Assembly (NCBI GenBank): GCA_944325195.1 | Contig: CALUZB010000004.1 | Coordinates: 1-64,000, forward strand | DNA from: an uncultured Desulfovibrionaceae bacterium | Lineage (GTDB): Bacteria; Desulfobacterota; Desulfovibrionia; Desulfovibrionales; Desulfovibrionaceae | DNA length: 64,000 bases | Direction: 5' to 3' | Shown: in pieces, positions 17,721-26,733 of the stretch | Numbering within the stretch: the first letter of the stretch is position 1 | Layout of the letters: each line of letters begins with the position of its first letter | Notes under the pieces: model-generated | The model's database searches: none | Seen by the model: only the letters and a program-made list of their open reading frames with translations | What the model was told of the DNA's origin: nothing | Translations under genes and position numbers: made by a program

Positions 17721-18830
17721 ATGCAGGAATCTACAGTTTACTTTACCGGGTTGCGCGCCCGCAATGAGCGCAACAACAAAATCAACAAGGTGTCCCGGCT
17801 GATTGACGCAATCGGTTATGTAGGAAGCATCGATATTGATGATCTGATCGCAATCAAAATCCACTTCGGGGAACGCGGCAACGATTCACACATCAGCCCG
17901 ATCTTCGCAAGAGTGGCTGCGGATAAAATCAGGGAAGGCCGGGGCAAACCATTCCTTACCGATACCAATACCCTTTATAAAGGAAGCCGCCATAATTCGG
18001 TTGACCACCTGCATACCGCTCTGGAGCATGGATTTGCCTACGCGACTGTGGGCGCTCCACTGATTATCGCCGACGGGTTGCGCGGCTCTTTCACAACCGA
18101 TATCAAAATCAACGGAAAGCACTTCAGTGATGTAAAAATTGCCGGAGCAGTGGCGGAAGCCGACGGCATGCTGGTAATGTCACACTTCAAAGGCCATGAA
18201 ATGGCCGGCTTCGGCGGCGCAATCAAGAATCTGGCCATGGGTTGCTCTCCGGCCCAAGGGAAGAAAGAACAGCACGCCGTCAAATTTGAAGTTAACCCCT
18301 CGCTTTGCGTGGCCTGTCAGGCCTGTGTGAACACCTGCCCCACCAACGCCATTTCCATGCGGAACGCAAAAGCCTGGATTGATCCGAATATCTGCATCGG
18401 CTGTGGGGAATGTATGACCGTATGCCCGACAAAAGCAATCAGCATGAACTGGGAAACAGAATTGGAAGCTTTTAACGAGCGCATGGTTGAATACGCTTTG
18501 GGAGCGGTGCAGGGCAAGCAGGCCAAGACAGGATACATTAACTTCCTGACCAATATCACCCCGGATTGCGACTGCGTACCCTGGTCGGACGCGCCCATTG
18601 TTCCGGACATCGGCATTGCCGCCTCGCTTGACCCGGTGGCTCTGGACCAGGCCTGTTTTGATCTGGTCAATCAGCAGGTAGGCTGTGGCGACTCCATGCT
18701 CAGCTCCGGACACACCGCCGGTGAAGACAAGTTCAAGGGGGTATGGTCGTACACAATCGGCGAACACCAACTCGCTTATGCTGAAAAAGTCGGTTTGGGC
18801 AGTCGTACCTACAAACTGGTAAAAATATAA
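17721..18830 (+). CDS. DUF362 protein with two 4Fe-4S ferredoxin motifs
   Basis: A 369-residue protein of the DUF362 family, common in anaerobes. The N-terminal two-fifths and the C-terminal third are DUF362 sequence; between them a ferredoxin insert has two Cys clusters, CVACQACVNTCP and CIGCGECMTVCP, each able to bind a 4Fe-4S cluster. No signal peptide is seen, so it is probably cytoplasmic. The substrate is unknown; electron transfer is inferred from the clusters. The ATG has AGGAG 9 nt upstream; a TTG three codons earlier is the alternative. It follows cobU by 5 nt and is likely cotranscribed. Confidence 0.85.
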   Translation: MQESTVYFTGLRARNERNNKINKVSRLIDAIGYVGSIDIDDLIAIKIHFGERGNDSHISPIFARVAADKIREGRGKPFLTDTNTLYKGSRHNSVDHLHTALEHGFAYATVGAPLIIADGLRGSFTTDIKINGKHFSDVKIAGAVAEADGMLVMSHFKGHEMAGFGGAIKNLAMGCSPAQGKKEQHAVKFEVNPSLCVACQACVNTCPTNAISMRNAKAWIDPNICIGCGECMTVCPTKAISMNWETELEAFNERMVEYALGAVQGKQAKTGYINFLTNITPDCDCVPWSDAPIVPDIGIAASLDPVALDQACFDLVNQQVGCGDSMLSSGHTAGEDKFKGVWSYTIGEHQLAYAEKVGLGSRTYKLVKI

Positions 18831-18852
18831 ATCAAACCGGTCGATAAAGAAG

Positions 18853-18892
18853 CACCGGCCCGCCATGTTCCGGACAGCAAAGCGGGCCGGTG
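18853..18892 (+). terminator. Strong stem-loop after the DUF362 gene
   Basis: CACCGGCCCGC and GCGGGCCGGTG form a perfect 11-bp GC-rich stem with an 18-nt loop, 22 nt after the stop codon. No T-run follows, so termination would need Rho or another factor; it may instead protect the 3' end of the mRNA. Confidence 0.5.
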
Positions 18893-19062
18893 AATGCCCG
18901 GGGACATCGTCAGACTATACCATCATTCATACGCGGTCACACTGCACCCACAGTCCGACTTCCCGGCGCATAGCCCGCCCTTTCCAGGTAAACAATCAAC
19001 ATGAGCAACTAACGCAATCTGACGCCTTACCGGCCGGATATAAAACCACTCACAGGTCAACA

Positions 19063-20385
19063 ATGTTTGAACAGCTCAAAGCCCACTGCCGTTTTCACAG
19101 CTACACACAGTTTGAAGCATATCTGAACAGCCTGGGATTGTTTCATATGGATTTCGAGCTTGACAGAATCAAGCTTGCCGTCAGTAAACTGTTTCCCAAA
19201 GGGCTGCCCTATCATACCGCCCAGATAATCGGCACTAACGGGAAAGGCTCCACTGCCCACTTTCTGGCGTCGCTGGCCAGAGCCCATGCCTTGCCGGACG
19301 GTCTGTTCACCTCTCCCCACCTGTTGACTTTGCGGGAACGGATCCGGGTGCGCGGACAAATGCTGCCGGAAGCGGAATGGCTGGTTTGCGCCAATATTGT
19401 GGACGCCGTCCAGAGCCCGACAAGCGGTGAGCGATTGACTTATTTTGAATTTGTGTTCGCCCTGGCCCTGGTGGCCTTCGCACGGGCCGGCATAAAACTG
19501 GCGGTGCTTGAAGCCGGGTTGGGGGGAGAATATGACGCAACCAGCGCCGTGCCCGCGGATTTGGTGCTCTTCACCCCGATCAGCTTTGACCACGAACAGA
19601 TTCTGGGGGACACACTGGCCGAAATTGCGGCAACCAAGGCCGGGGGAGTCAGGCCGGGGCAAATCCTGCTCACCGCCGCCCAGCCGCCGGAAGCCCTGGC
19701 GGCAATGAAAGCAAAGGCAGGCAAGGTCGGCAACCGTCTGCTCAAACCGACTCCCAACCAAAAATTTAATTACGCACTGGGCATGTTGGGTCATCAACAA
19801 ACTGAAAACGCCCTGCTGGCTCTTACCGGCTATATGCAACTGGCCGAAAAACTCGCCTGGCCGGTGCACAAGCCGGCAATTGTCCGCGCTTTGAAAACCA
19901 CCTTTGTGCCGGGCCGGCTGCAGATGATCAACCCTATTTTTGAAAAACCGGCCATATTGCTGGATGGGGCTCACAACTCACACGCTTTTGAGGCGCTGCA
20001 CAAAAACATCTCCCTCTATGGGCTGCGCCCGCGCTGCATCATTTTCAACTGCATGAGCGACAAGCACCTTGATGCGGCAATGCCGCTGCTGCCGCTCTGG
20101 ACTTCAGGCCCTATTTTCATCCCACCGATTGAAAACAATCCCAGAGCCTGTGAGCCGAGCCGCCTGGCCGCCGAATTGGGGCCACAGGCCATAGCGGTGG
20201 ACAGTCTGAAAGAGGCCTTGCGCCGGGCCGCACTGGAGCCCGCCCTTGACTGCCCACCTACCCCCCAACGCCAATTGCCGTTGGAGTTGAGCAGCCCCAT
20301 TCTGATCTGCGGCTCCCTTTATCTGTTGGGTGACTTTTTCCGGTTGCATCCGGGAATGCTGGAGCACAGTCCGCGGATTAAATAA
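19063..20385 (+). CDS. folC: Folylpolyglutamate synthase / dihydrofolate synthase
   Basis: FolC adds glutamate to dihydropteroate and to folates, using ATP. From the chosen ATG it has 440 residues, starting MFEQLKAHCRFHSY, typical for the family; the frame is open 66 codons upstream but that part is unlike FolC and would cross the preceding hairpin. The P-loop IIGTNGKGSTAHFL is near residues 54-67, followed by GLFTSPHLLTLRERI. The Mur-ligase family His/Asp metal site appears as PISFDHEQILGDTL, and LLDGAHNSHAF is in the C-terminal domain. Confidence 0.93.
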   Translation: MFEQLKAHCRFHSYTQFEAYLNSLGLFHMDFELDRIKLAVSKLFPKGLPYHTAQIIGTNGKGSTAHFLASLARAHALPDGLFTSPHLLTLRERIRVRGQMLPEAEWLVCANIVDAVQSPTSGERLTYFEFVFALALVAFARAGIKLAVLEAGLGGEYDATSAVPADLVLFTPISFDHEQILGDTLAEIAATKAGGVRPGQILLTAAQPPEALAAMKAKAGKVGNRLLKPTPNQKFNYALGMLGHQQTENALLALTGYMQLAEKLAWPVHKPAIVRALKTTFVPGRLQMINPIFEKPAILLDGAHNSHAFEALHKNISLYGLRPRCIIFNCMSDKHLDAAMPLLPLWTSGPIFIPPIENNPRACEPSRLAAELGPQAIAVDSLKEALRRAALEPALDCPPTPQRQLPLELSSPILICGSLYLLGDFFRLHPGMLEHSPRIK

Positions 20386-20454
20386 TCAGTTCACCTGAAG
20401 ATTGTTATACAATGCTGAATTGTCAGCGGACTGCAAGTCGGGTATAAGTCGGGA

Positions 20455-21543
20455 ATGTATAAAGTGCTGCACATTGTAAAAGGCCTGGGCTTGGGCGGAA
20501 CGGAAAAAGTGATGCAACTCATGGTGCTGGGCCTGCGCAACAGCCCGTTCAAACCGGCTGTGCTCAGCCTTGAAGATGGAGAACGCGCCGCCCTGCTCCG
20601 GGACGGCGGCGTGGAAGTGACGATTTCGCAAAACCTGTTTGAATGTATTGTTGAAAGGCAACCGGATATTGTGCATGTGCACCGGGCGGGCTGGCCGGAA
20701 CCGAAGCTGCTGCGCCCGCTTTCAGCCGCCCGTTTGCAGGTGAAACGGCAAAAAGGCCTCCCCTTTCCAATCGTGGAGACAAATGTGTTTGGAAGGCATG
20801 ACCCCTCCCCGGAAGCCCGGAACCTGGCCGCCACTTTGTTTGTATCGCACTTCTGCGCCCGGCGTTTTTCCCGTCAGCATGGAATCAGCCTGACCGCTCC
20901 CCGCTGGCAGGTGCTGTACAATCCCATTGATTTTACAACCATAGCGGAAAGGACCACGCCGCCCGCCCAACGCGATTACAGCCGCCCGCTTGTGGGTAGA
21001 GTCTCCCGTCCCGATCCGGGCAAATGGTCGGAGCTCGCCTTAAGCTGGCTGCCCCGTGTCTGCAGCCGAATTCCCGATTTCCGCTACAAGATCATCGGCG
21101 GTATTGCGCCCGCTGAACAGTTCGTGCGGGAGCACCACCTGGAGCAATATGTGGAATTTCTGCCGCCCTTTGTCCGGGACGCTGAGTTAGCTGATTTTTT
21201 AAACGGACTGTCCGTTTTTGCCCATGCCAATGATACCGGGGAAAGTTTCGGACTGGTCATTGCCGAGGCCATGGCAGCGGGCTTGCCGGTGGTTACTCAC
21301 CCGGCTGCCGGGCAGAGAGACAACGCCCAGTTGGAGTTGGTGGAACACGGCAAAACAGGCATAGTGGCCGGAAACACGGAAGAATACGCCGCCGCGCTGC
21401 TCTGGTTGCTTCAGCACCCGCAGGAAGCCCGACGCATGGGTGAGGCCGGACGGGAAAAAGCCGGGCGCGAATTTGACCAGGCAGTGATTGCCACGAAACT
21501 GAGTAAGATATATGAAGAGTTGCTGGCCGAACAAAACCAATAG
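20455..21543 (+). CDS. Glycosyltransferase, GT4-like
   Basis: A 362-residue GT-B fold glycosyltransferase. The N-terminus MYKVLHIVKGLGLGGTEKVM is the acceptor-side beginning common in family GT4. The donor-site motif is ESFGLVIAEAMAAGLPVVTH near residues 262-281, with the E-x7-E pattern. The donor and acceptor are not deducible. No signal peptide is seen; it probably acts at the cytoplasmic face of the membrane in lipopolysaccharide or capsule synthesis. No other cell-surface genes are directly beside it. Confidence 0.82.
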   Translation: MYKVLHIVKGLGLGGTEKVMQLMVLGLRNSPFKPAVLSLEDGERAALLRDGGVEVTISQNLFECIVERQPDIVHVHRAGWPEPKLLRPLSAARLQVKRQKGLPFPIVETNVFGRHDPSPEARNLAATLFVSHFCARRFSRQHGISLTAPRWQVLYNPIDFTTIAERTTPPAQRDYSRPLVGRVSRPDPGKWSELALSWLPRVCSRIPDFRYKIIGGIAPAEQFVREHHLEQYVEFLPPFVRDAELADFLNGLSVFAHANDTGESFGLVIAEAMAAGLPVVTHPAAGQRDNAQLELVEHGKTGIVAGNTEEYAAALLWLLQHPQEARRMGEAGREKAGREFDQAVIATKLSKIYEELLAEQNQ

Positions 21544-21701
21544 ACGGAAAGCCAGAGCCGTTCTACAACCCTACCGGGACTTTTGCTCTTCAAATGCTTG
21601 CTTGGCGAACCACGTTTTCGGCCGGTGCGCCCGGACTTGTTCCGGCTCGCGCCTGCTGCGGTTTACTGATTTGGGCTGGAGCTTATAAATTTACACGTCC
21701 A

Positions 21702-21726
21702 CCGACTGTGTCGGCACAACCCGACA
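21702..21726 (+). promoter_or_regulatory. Pair of mutually exclusive hairpins before tyrA
   Basis: CCGAC-TGT-GTCGG and TGTCGG-CACAAC-CCGACA share the central GTCGG, so only one can form at a time. The second ends 24 nt before the tyrA ATG and just ahead of its AAGGA. This is the geometry of an attenuator or translational switch, but no T-run and no Tyr/Phe-rich leader peptide were seen. Confidence 0.4.
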
Positions 21727-21750
21727 GACTGATAAGAAACAAGGATTGTT

Positions 21751-22614
21751 ATGTCCGATTTAACTGAATTGAAGATTTGCATTGTAGGGGCGCAGGGGCG
21801 CATGGCCAAACTGTTTAAGCAATGTTGGGACGGCAAGCTTGGCAGAATATACGAGCTCGACTTGGTTCCCGGAACCGGCCGGATGAATTCCGCAGAAATA
21901 GAACAAACCGTGCCGGACGCCGACGTGACACTGCTCAGCGTGCCGATCTGCAACTTTGAGGCTGCCCTGGCCGCAATTGCCCCCTGTCTGCGTCCGGATA
22001 CAGTGCTCAGCGATGTAAGCTCCGTAAAAACCCTGCCCATGGAGTTGATGCAGAAATATCACTCCGGTCCGGTGGTCGGCACTCACCCCCTGTTCGGCCC
22101 GGAAAGCTTTCACCCGGCCGTCGTAAGTGAAACAGGCGGGTTGCTTCACCCAACCGACAACCAGGAGAACCGGTTCTTAAAGGAAGAATTCCAGGACAGG
22201 AAAAATTCAGTGGCAGTAGTGCCGGCGCAAAACTGCCCGAAACGCGCGCTTGAGATCATATGCGCCCTGTTTCGTTCAGCCGGTTGCGACACTTTTGTTA
22301 CCACCGCGCCCGAACACGACCGGGCCATAGCCACCATTCAATCCCTGAATTTCCTGAGCAATCTTGCCTACTTTGCAACGGCCGCCGCGCTTCCCGATCT
22401 GGCGGAATACATCACTCCGTCCTTCCGGCGCCGCCTGTCTGCCGGCCGCACCATGCTGCAGGAAGACGCCGGATTGTTCACGAACATCGCCCGCCATACC
22501 CCGCACCTGCAGGAGGCCGTTCAAGCGTACACGCGGAATCTGGCTGCCGCCGGCAGGCTTGACGACAACTCGCTGCACAGCCTGCTGGCGTTGGCCGGGC
22601 GCTATTTTAAGTAG
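21751..22614 (+). CDS. tyrA: Prephenate dehydrogenase
   Basis: Converts prephenate to 4-hydroxyphenylpyruvate with NAD(P), the tyrosine branch of aromatic synthesis. It has 287 residues. The Rossmann motif KICIVGAQGRMAKLF is near residues 8-22. VVGTHPLFGPESF near 108-120 is the conserved substrate-site segment with its His. It lacks fused chorismate mutase and ACT domains, so feedback control must differ from E. coli TyrA. AAGGA lies 8 nt upstream of the ATG. Confidence 0.9.
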   Translation: MSDLTELKICIVGAQGRMAKLFKQCWDGKLGRIYELDLVPGTGRMNSAEIEQTVPDADVTLLSVPICNFEAALAAIAPCLRPDTVLSDVSSVKTLPMELMQKYHSGPVVGTHPLFGPESFHPAVVSETGGLLHPTDNQENRFLKEEFQDRKNSVAVVPAQNCPKRALEIICALFRSAGCDTFVTTAPEHDRAIATIQSLNFLSNLAYFATAAALPDLAEYITPSFRRRLSAGRTMLQEDAGLFTNIARHTPHLQEAVQAYTRNLAAAGRLDDNSLHSLLALAGRYFK

Positions 22615-22743
22615 TCCGGACGAAAACAGTTCTTCCGCCCGGCGGGCAAAGTTGACACACCTTAATATTAAGGCTTTAGTTGCAACAAAACGATTATGCC
22701 GCCAAGGCCCGCATAACATTTTGCGATAGCCGGAATGATTACA

Positions 22744-23523
22744 ATGACTGACCAGAATTCCACAGCAGAGGCCATAATTCATTTCCCGCGCGGCCTGAAA
22801 CAACCTGAGGGCAGTTTCCGTTTTTCCATGGATGCCCTTTTACTGGCCGGTTATGCCAACCCCGGGAAAAACAACCGTCTGCTGGACCTGGGTTGCGGGT
22901 GCGGAGTTATCGCCCTGGCCGCCCTGCTTTCCCACAAGCATTTGCATGCAGTGGGGATTGACATTGCTCCCGAGCTGATCGACTGTGCTCGTCAAAACGC
23001 AAGCCTGCTTGGCCTGGAAGACCGGTTTAAGGCTTATACTCTTGATTTAAGGGAGCTGGGGGCCTCGGAAACGCCCATCCGACCGGAGCAATTTGATCTG
23101 GTAACCGCCAACCCGCCTTTCCGCAAAGCGAACCAAGGGCGCAAACCTTTGGGAAATATGCGCCGGAACGCTTTATTTGAATTTGCAGGCACATTGCCCG
23201 ACTTTGTGAAGGCCGCCGGGTTCGCCCTGAGAAATAAAGGAAGCTTCTACTGCATCTGGAGCAGCGAGCGCCTGGCTGAATTGATTTGCTCCCTGAAAGC
23301 ATACCGCCTGGAGCCGAAGCAAATTTTGCCGGTGCAGGCCCGACCCGGCAAAGAGTGTGGCCTGGTGCTGGTAAAAGCAATCAAAAACGGCGGGACCGGC
23401 TTAAAACTGGACCCGCCATTGCTTGTTTATGAACAAAAATCCGAGCTGCCCGACTCTGAACCCATGCTGACTATGGAAGTACTGAAGTTCTGCCCCTGGC
23501 TTGCCTGCAACTCCAAGCGATGA
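22744..23523 (+). CDS. trmN6: tRNA1(Val) A37 N6-methyltransferase-like protein
   Basis: An S-adenosylmethionine-dependent methyltransferase of the TrmN6/YfiC family, which methylates N6 of A37 in a valine tRNA. It has 259 residues from the second ATG, with GGA 8-10 nt upstream; an ATG three codons earlier is possible. The SAM motif LLDLGCGCGVIALA is near residues 42-55 and the amino-methyltransferase motif NPPF is near residue 124. The C-terminus RPGKECGLVLVKAIKNG fits TrmN6. Substrate assignment is by family resemblance only. Confidence 0.85.
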   Translation: MTDQNSTAEAIIHFPRGLKQPEGSFRFSMDALLLAGYANPGKNNRLLDLGCGCGVIALAALLSHKHLHAVGIDIAPELIDCARQNASLLGLEDRFKAYTLDLRELGASETPIRPEQFDLVTANPPFRKANQGRKPLGNMRRNALFEFAGTLPDFVKAAGFALRNKGSFYCIWSSERLAELICSLKAYRLEPKQILPVQARPGKECGLVLVKAIKNGGTGLKLDPPLLVYEQKSELPDSEPMLTMEVLKFCPWLACNSKR

Positions 23524-23586
23524 AGCACTTGCGTGCAAATCGGCTCATCTCCTCTGCGCTCATAGACAAACAGCCCGATGCTGTTG

Positions 23587-24261
23587 CTAAAACACACCGT
23601 GCTTATAAAGAATGTCCATGCCCAGTGAGAGCAGGATCATCCCGCCCGCTACATAGGCCCAGCCGCCCAGCCGGGTGATACTGCGGGCCTTACGGCCCAG
23701 AAACGCTCCGAAAGCGCTGAACAGAAAAGTAACGCCGAAAACTATTGCTGAAAACAACCAACCCACATTTCCCAGCATGGAAATGCCCACGCCGGCGCCC
23801 AACGAGTCAATGCTGGTGGCCACTCCTAAACCCAGCAAAATCAGCGGCGAAGCCGGCAAAAACGACTCCCGGTTAATCGCGCCGAGCTTACCGAGCATTT
23901 CAACGCATTCAGGCGAGGAAGCCGGGTTCCTTTTCTCATCTTCTCCATTTTTATCTTCAGGGGAAGACGGCTGTAACGGAGCATAAATTTTTGCTTTACC
24001 TTCCCGAAGCATATGCACCGCCACAGCTGCCAGCAGGATAAACGCCACCCAATGGTCAAAGCTGCTGATCAAACTCCCTAATTTGCTCCCGGCCTGCCAG
24101 GCAATCGTAATGAACCCGCTTTGAACCAAGGCAAAAATAAAGGCCACTGTCATAATCTGAGCGCGTTTCAGCAGGCACTCCCTGGTACCGAAAACCAAAG
24201 ACACTGCAAATGTATCCATTGCCAGAGAACAGGCAAGTGCGGTCATTTCCCTGAGTTCCAT
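23587..24261 (-). CDS. mntP: Manganese efflux pump MntP
   Basis: MntP exports Mn2+ across the inner membrane. It has 224 residues and six predicted segments in two repeats. The conserved Asp residues are seen in AMDTFAVSL and ATSIDSLGAGVG. Between the third and fourth segments is a long hydrophilic loop (about residues 90-140) with many Glu, Asp, Lys and Pro, larger than in typical MntP. No mntP-type riboswitch was recognised upstream. It is downstream of the cupin gene on the minus strand. Confidence 0.9.
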   Translation of the reverse strand: MELREMTALACSLAMDTFAVSLVFGTRECLLKRAQIMTVAFIFALVQSGFITIAWQAGSKLGSLISSFDHWVAFILLAAVAVHMLREGKAKIYAPLQPSSPEDKNGEDEKRNPASSPECVEMLGKLGAINRESFLPASPLILLGLGVATSIDSLGAGVGISMLGNVGWLFSAIVFGVTFLFSAFGAFLGRKARSITRLGGWAYVAGGMILLSLGMDILYKHGVF

Positions 24262-24266
24262 AGAGT

Positions 24267-24746
24267 TTACCTATTATCGCTGCGGCATTCCGCCCATTTA
24301 TATGGAATTTTCCTTGCAAGCTCACTTTCAAAGGGAATAACTTCACTCTCTTCCGGGTCGTGCATCAGGTCAGTAACATTGGCAATCAGCCCCGGTTCAG
24401 CTCCGGTACAGGCAAAAGAATACCACAAAAGCGGCGGCAAGCTGAGCAAGCAGTAATTATCCGGGCGGCCCAAAGCACATTCCTGCACCATTCCCCGGGT
24501 TGGGGAGTCCGGACGATCGTCATACAGCACGAATCTGATTTGACCCCTGGGAACCGCAAAGTTCTGATGCATGCGTAGATGCCGCTTCCAGCCTTTGATC
24601 TCTCCAGGCTCCACCTCAGAGAAATACACTTCCCCAAACTCGGTAAAGCGGGGGGAATCGGCACGCAACATATGCAACACAGGGCCGCCGCGAGTTGGAA
24701 TTATCTTCAGAGGCGTAAGCGCAACTCCCTCTATTGTTGGGCCCAT
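24267..24746 (-). CDS. Cupin-fold sugar 3,5-epimerase-like protein
   Basis: A 159-residue protein of the dTDP-4-dehydrorhamnose 3,5-epimerase (RfbC/RmlC) superfamily. The conserved segment GEIKGWKRHLRMHQNFAVPRGQIRFVLYDD, near residues 48-77, includes the His/Lys/Tyr-type positions of the fold. It is shorter than RmlC and its substrate is probably a CDP-linked 4-keto sugar, because it overlaps the CDP-glucose 4,6-dehydratase gene by 16 nt. It may alternatively be a non-epimerising homologue. Confidence 0.75.
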   Translation of the reverse strand: MGPTIEGVALTPLKIIPTRGGPVLHMLRADSPRFTEFGEVYFSEVEPGEIKGWKRHLRMHQNFAVPRGQIRFVLYDDRPDSPTRGMVQECALGRPDNYCLLSLPPLLWYSFACTGAEPGLIANVTDLMHDPEESEVIPFESELARKIPYKWAECRSDNR

Positions 24747-25834
24747 TCCACCCCCTTCCGCCTTGCCTGGGCAACATAATCCTCAATCTGGCGCATGGTG
24801 AAGGCATACATGTCATTGCCCTCATCCCACCACGCCTTATACCACGATGCAGTGTATTCAATTGTTTGGGCAAAATCGAGCACCGCCTGCCAGCCCAAAT
24901 GGGAAAGCGCCTTGTCGCAGCACAACTTTAATAAGGTGTTTTCCATTTTTCCGGCCGCCGCATTGCGATCCATTTCATTGCTGAATCCCGGCCAGTGCAC
25001 GGCCAGGCTTTCAACCACTTCACCGACAGTTTTATTAACTTCCGCGGCCGGGCCAAAATTAAACGCCTCTTTATTCACCGGCAGGCCATTGCGGGTGTAC
25101 CCCGTGAACAGGCACGCCCCAAGCCACAAATACCCCGACAACGGTTCAAGCACATGTTGCCAGGGGCGGGTTGACCAGGGATTGCGGATGTTCACAGGCA
25201 CCCCGGCAGTCCAGGCACGCACACAATCGGGCACAATGCGGTCTTCCGCCCAATCGCCGCCGCCAATCACGTTTCCGGCCCGGGCGGTTGCGGCGTAAAT
25301 ATCCACAGGCAGTCCGGATCGAAAATAAGAATGCGCCGCAATTTCAGCCCCGGCCTTTGAGGCGGAATAGGGATCAGCCCCGCCCAGCTCATCGGTTTCC
25401 CTGTAACCCCATACCCATTCCTTATTCCGATAGCATTTATCGGAAGTGATGCAAACCAAGGCCCGGATACTGGGTGACCCCTGTACGGCCTCAAGCAGAT
25501 TGACCGTACCCATAATATTGGTTTCCATAGTCAGGGCCGGGTGGGAGTAAGATTTGCGCACTAAAGACTGAGCCGCCAGATGAAAAACGATGTCCGGCCC
25601 GAAGTCTTTAACCACATCGGTTATTAAATCGCGGTCGCGAATGTCGCCCTCATAATGCCTGAGCCTTGGCCTTAACCCCAGCACCTCGAAATTGGAGGGC
25701 TCTGTAGGCGTGCCCAAAGAAAAACCGGCCACGTCCGCTCCCAACGAGAGCAACCAGGTTGAAAGCCAAGAGCCTTTAAAACCGGTATGCCCGGTTATCA
25801 ATACCTTTTTGCCACTGTATATTCCCTTGAACAT
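24731..25834 (-). CDS. rfbG: CDP-glucose 4,6-dehydratase
   Basis: Converts CDP-glucose to CDP-4-keto-6-deoxyglucose, the first step to dideoxy and branched deoxy sugars of O antigen. The preferred ATG, with GAGG 7 nt upstream, gives 367 residues; an ATG two codons earlier is the alternative. The NAD motif VLITGHTGFKGSW is near residues 12-24, the catalytic YxxxK is in DPYSASKAG, and PWSTRPWQHVLEPLSGY is typical of RfbG. rfbF (CDP-glucose synthesis) and the other sugar genes are not in the window. Confidence 0.92.
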   Translation of the reverse strand: MFKGIYSGKKVLITGHTGFKGSWLSTWLLSLGADVAGFSLGTPTEPSNFEVLGLRPRLRHYEGDIRDRDLITDVVKDFGPDIVFHLAAQSLVRKSYSHPALTMETNIMGTVNLLEAVQGSPSIRALVCITSDKCYRNKEWVWGYRETDELGGADPYSASKAGAEIAAHSYFRSGLPVDIYAATARAGNVIGGGDWAEDRIVPDCVRAWTAGVPVNIRNPWSTRPWQHVLEPLSGYLWLGACLFTGYTRNGLPVNKEAFNFGPAAEVNKTVGEVVESLAVHWPGFSNEMDRNAAAGKMENTLLKLCCDKALSHLGWQAVLDFAQTIEYTASWYKAWWDEGNDMYAFTMRQIEDYVAQARRKGVEWAQQ

Positions 25835-25892
25835 ACCCATACCCTCAAACGAGTTTAATTTCCATATCCAGTCGGCCTTATCCGTCGCCTCC

Positions 25893-25943
25893 GCCTGTAG
25901 ACAGGCATGCGGGTTCCCCTTTGCGGGGAAATTGTTTAGACAA
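25893..25943. repeat. Three tandem small dyads between rfbG and the recombinase gene
   Basis: Three consecutive inverted repeats lie in 51 bp: GCCTGT-AG-ACAGGC (25893-25906), TTCCCC-TTTGC-GGGGAA (25914-25930) and TTGT-TTAG-ACAA (25932-25943). The outer two also share the direct sequence TAGACA. Resolvase res sites contain three dyad subsites, but those are longer and lie beside the promoter. These may instead be mRNA 3' hairpins. Confidence 0.4.
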
Positions 25944-26127
25944 GGCGCCTGTAAACTTCGCCGCTTGCCGAATCAGACTGACTGGTCCGACCAGGAAGCT
26001 TATCTTTCAGCTTTTAAATCATTACCTGCAATTAGACAAGCTGTTCGTCCGTTCATCGCCAATCGCTTCAGGAATACCCTTCAGAAAAACGGCAACGCCC
26101 CCTCTCACAAACGAAAAGCATTTATCA

Positions 26128-26733
26128 TTACGACTTGTCCTTCTCAAATGATTCCGCCCGATACCGGAAGGTTGAGCGGGCCATTCCACAGCGCCTTGCA
26201 GCTTCAGAAGCAGATATGGCCCCATCTTTCCAGAGCTCATACGCCTTGGAAAAGGCAACCGGAAGCGGTTTGGGTTCACGCCCGAAGCGCACGCCGCTTA
26301 CTTTTGCCGCGGCAATGCCCTCGGCCTGTCTTCTCCGAATATTCTCCCGCTCGCTTTGAGCCACAAACGAGAGCACCTGAAGCACCAGATCGGCAATAAA
26401 GGTACCCAGCAAATCCTTATCACGCCGGGTGTCCAGCAACGGCATATCCAATACCACAATATCTACCTTCTTCTCCTTGGTCAGAATGCGCCATTGCCGT
26501 TGGATCTCCTCATAATTGCGTCCAAGCCGGTCGATACTGGTTATGCAAAGCTGGTCACCGGCTTTCAAGCGTCTCATCATCGCCTGGTATTGCGGACGCC
26601 TGAAATCCTTGCCCGATACCTTATCTACATAAAGGCATTCGCTCACGATAAACTGCTCACGCATGGCAACGTACTGGCGCATTTCATTCTGATCCATGCT
26701 GGACACGCGAATATATCCGTACACCTTTCCCAT
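26128..26733 (-). CDS. Serine recombinase, resolvase/invertase family
   Basis: A small serine recombinase of 201 residues, full length for the resolvase/invertase type. The N-terminal catalytic domain has the nucleophile Ser at position 11 in YGYIRVSS, and SIDRLGRNYEEI supplies the Arg pair and Asp of the active site. The E helix follows, and a C-terminal helix-turn-helix (ISASEAARRCGMARSTFRYR) binds DNA. AGGAGAG lies upstream. No transposase, terminal repeats or clear invertible segment was found, so its target is unknown. A site-specific DNA rearrangement near surface-sugar genes is possible. Confidence 0.9.
   Translation of the reverse strand: MGKVYGYIRVSSMDQNEMRQYVAMREQFIVSECLYVDKVSGKDFRRPQYQAMMRRLKAGDQLCITSIDRLGRNYEEIQRQWRILTKEKKVDIVVLDMPLLDTRRDKDLLGTFIADLVLQVLSFVAQSERENIRRRQAEGIAAAKVSGVRFGREPKPLPVAFSKAYELWKDGAISASEAARRCGMARSTFRYRAESFEKDKS

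Noticed and set aside
19057-19974. A 305-residue minus-strand open frame opposite folC, and similar long ones opposite guaB and rplB
   Set aside because: They mirror strongly conserved genes and contain no recognisable motifs or ribosome sites.
26128-26733. Recombinase as part of a complete transposon
   Set aside because: No transposase, inverted terminal repeats or target duplications were found nearby.
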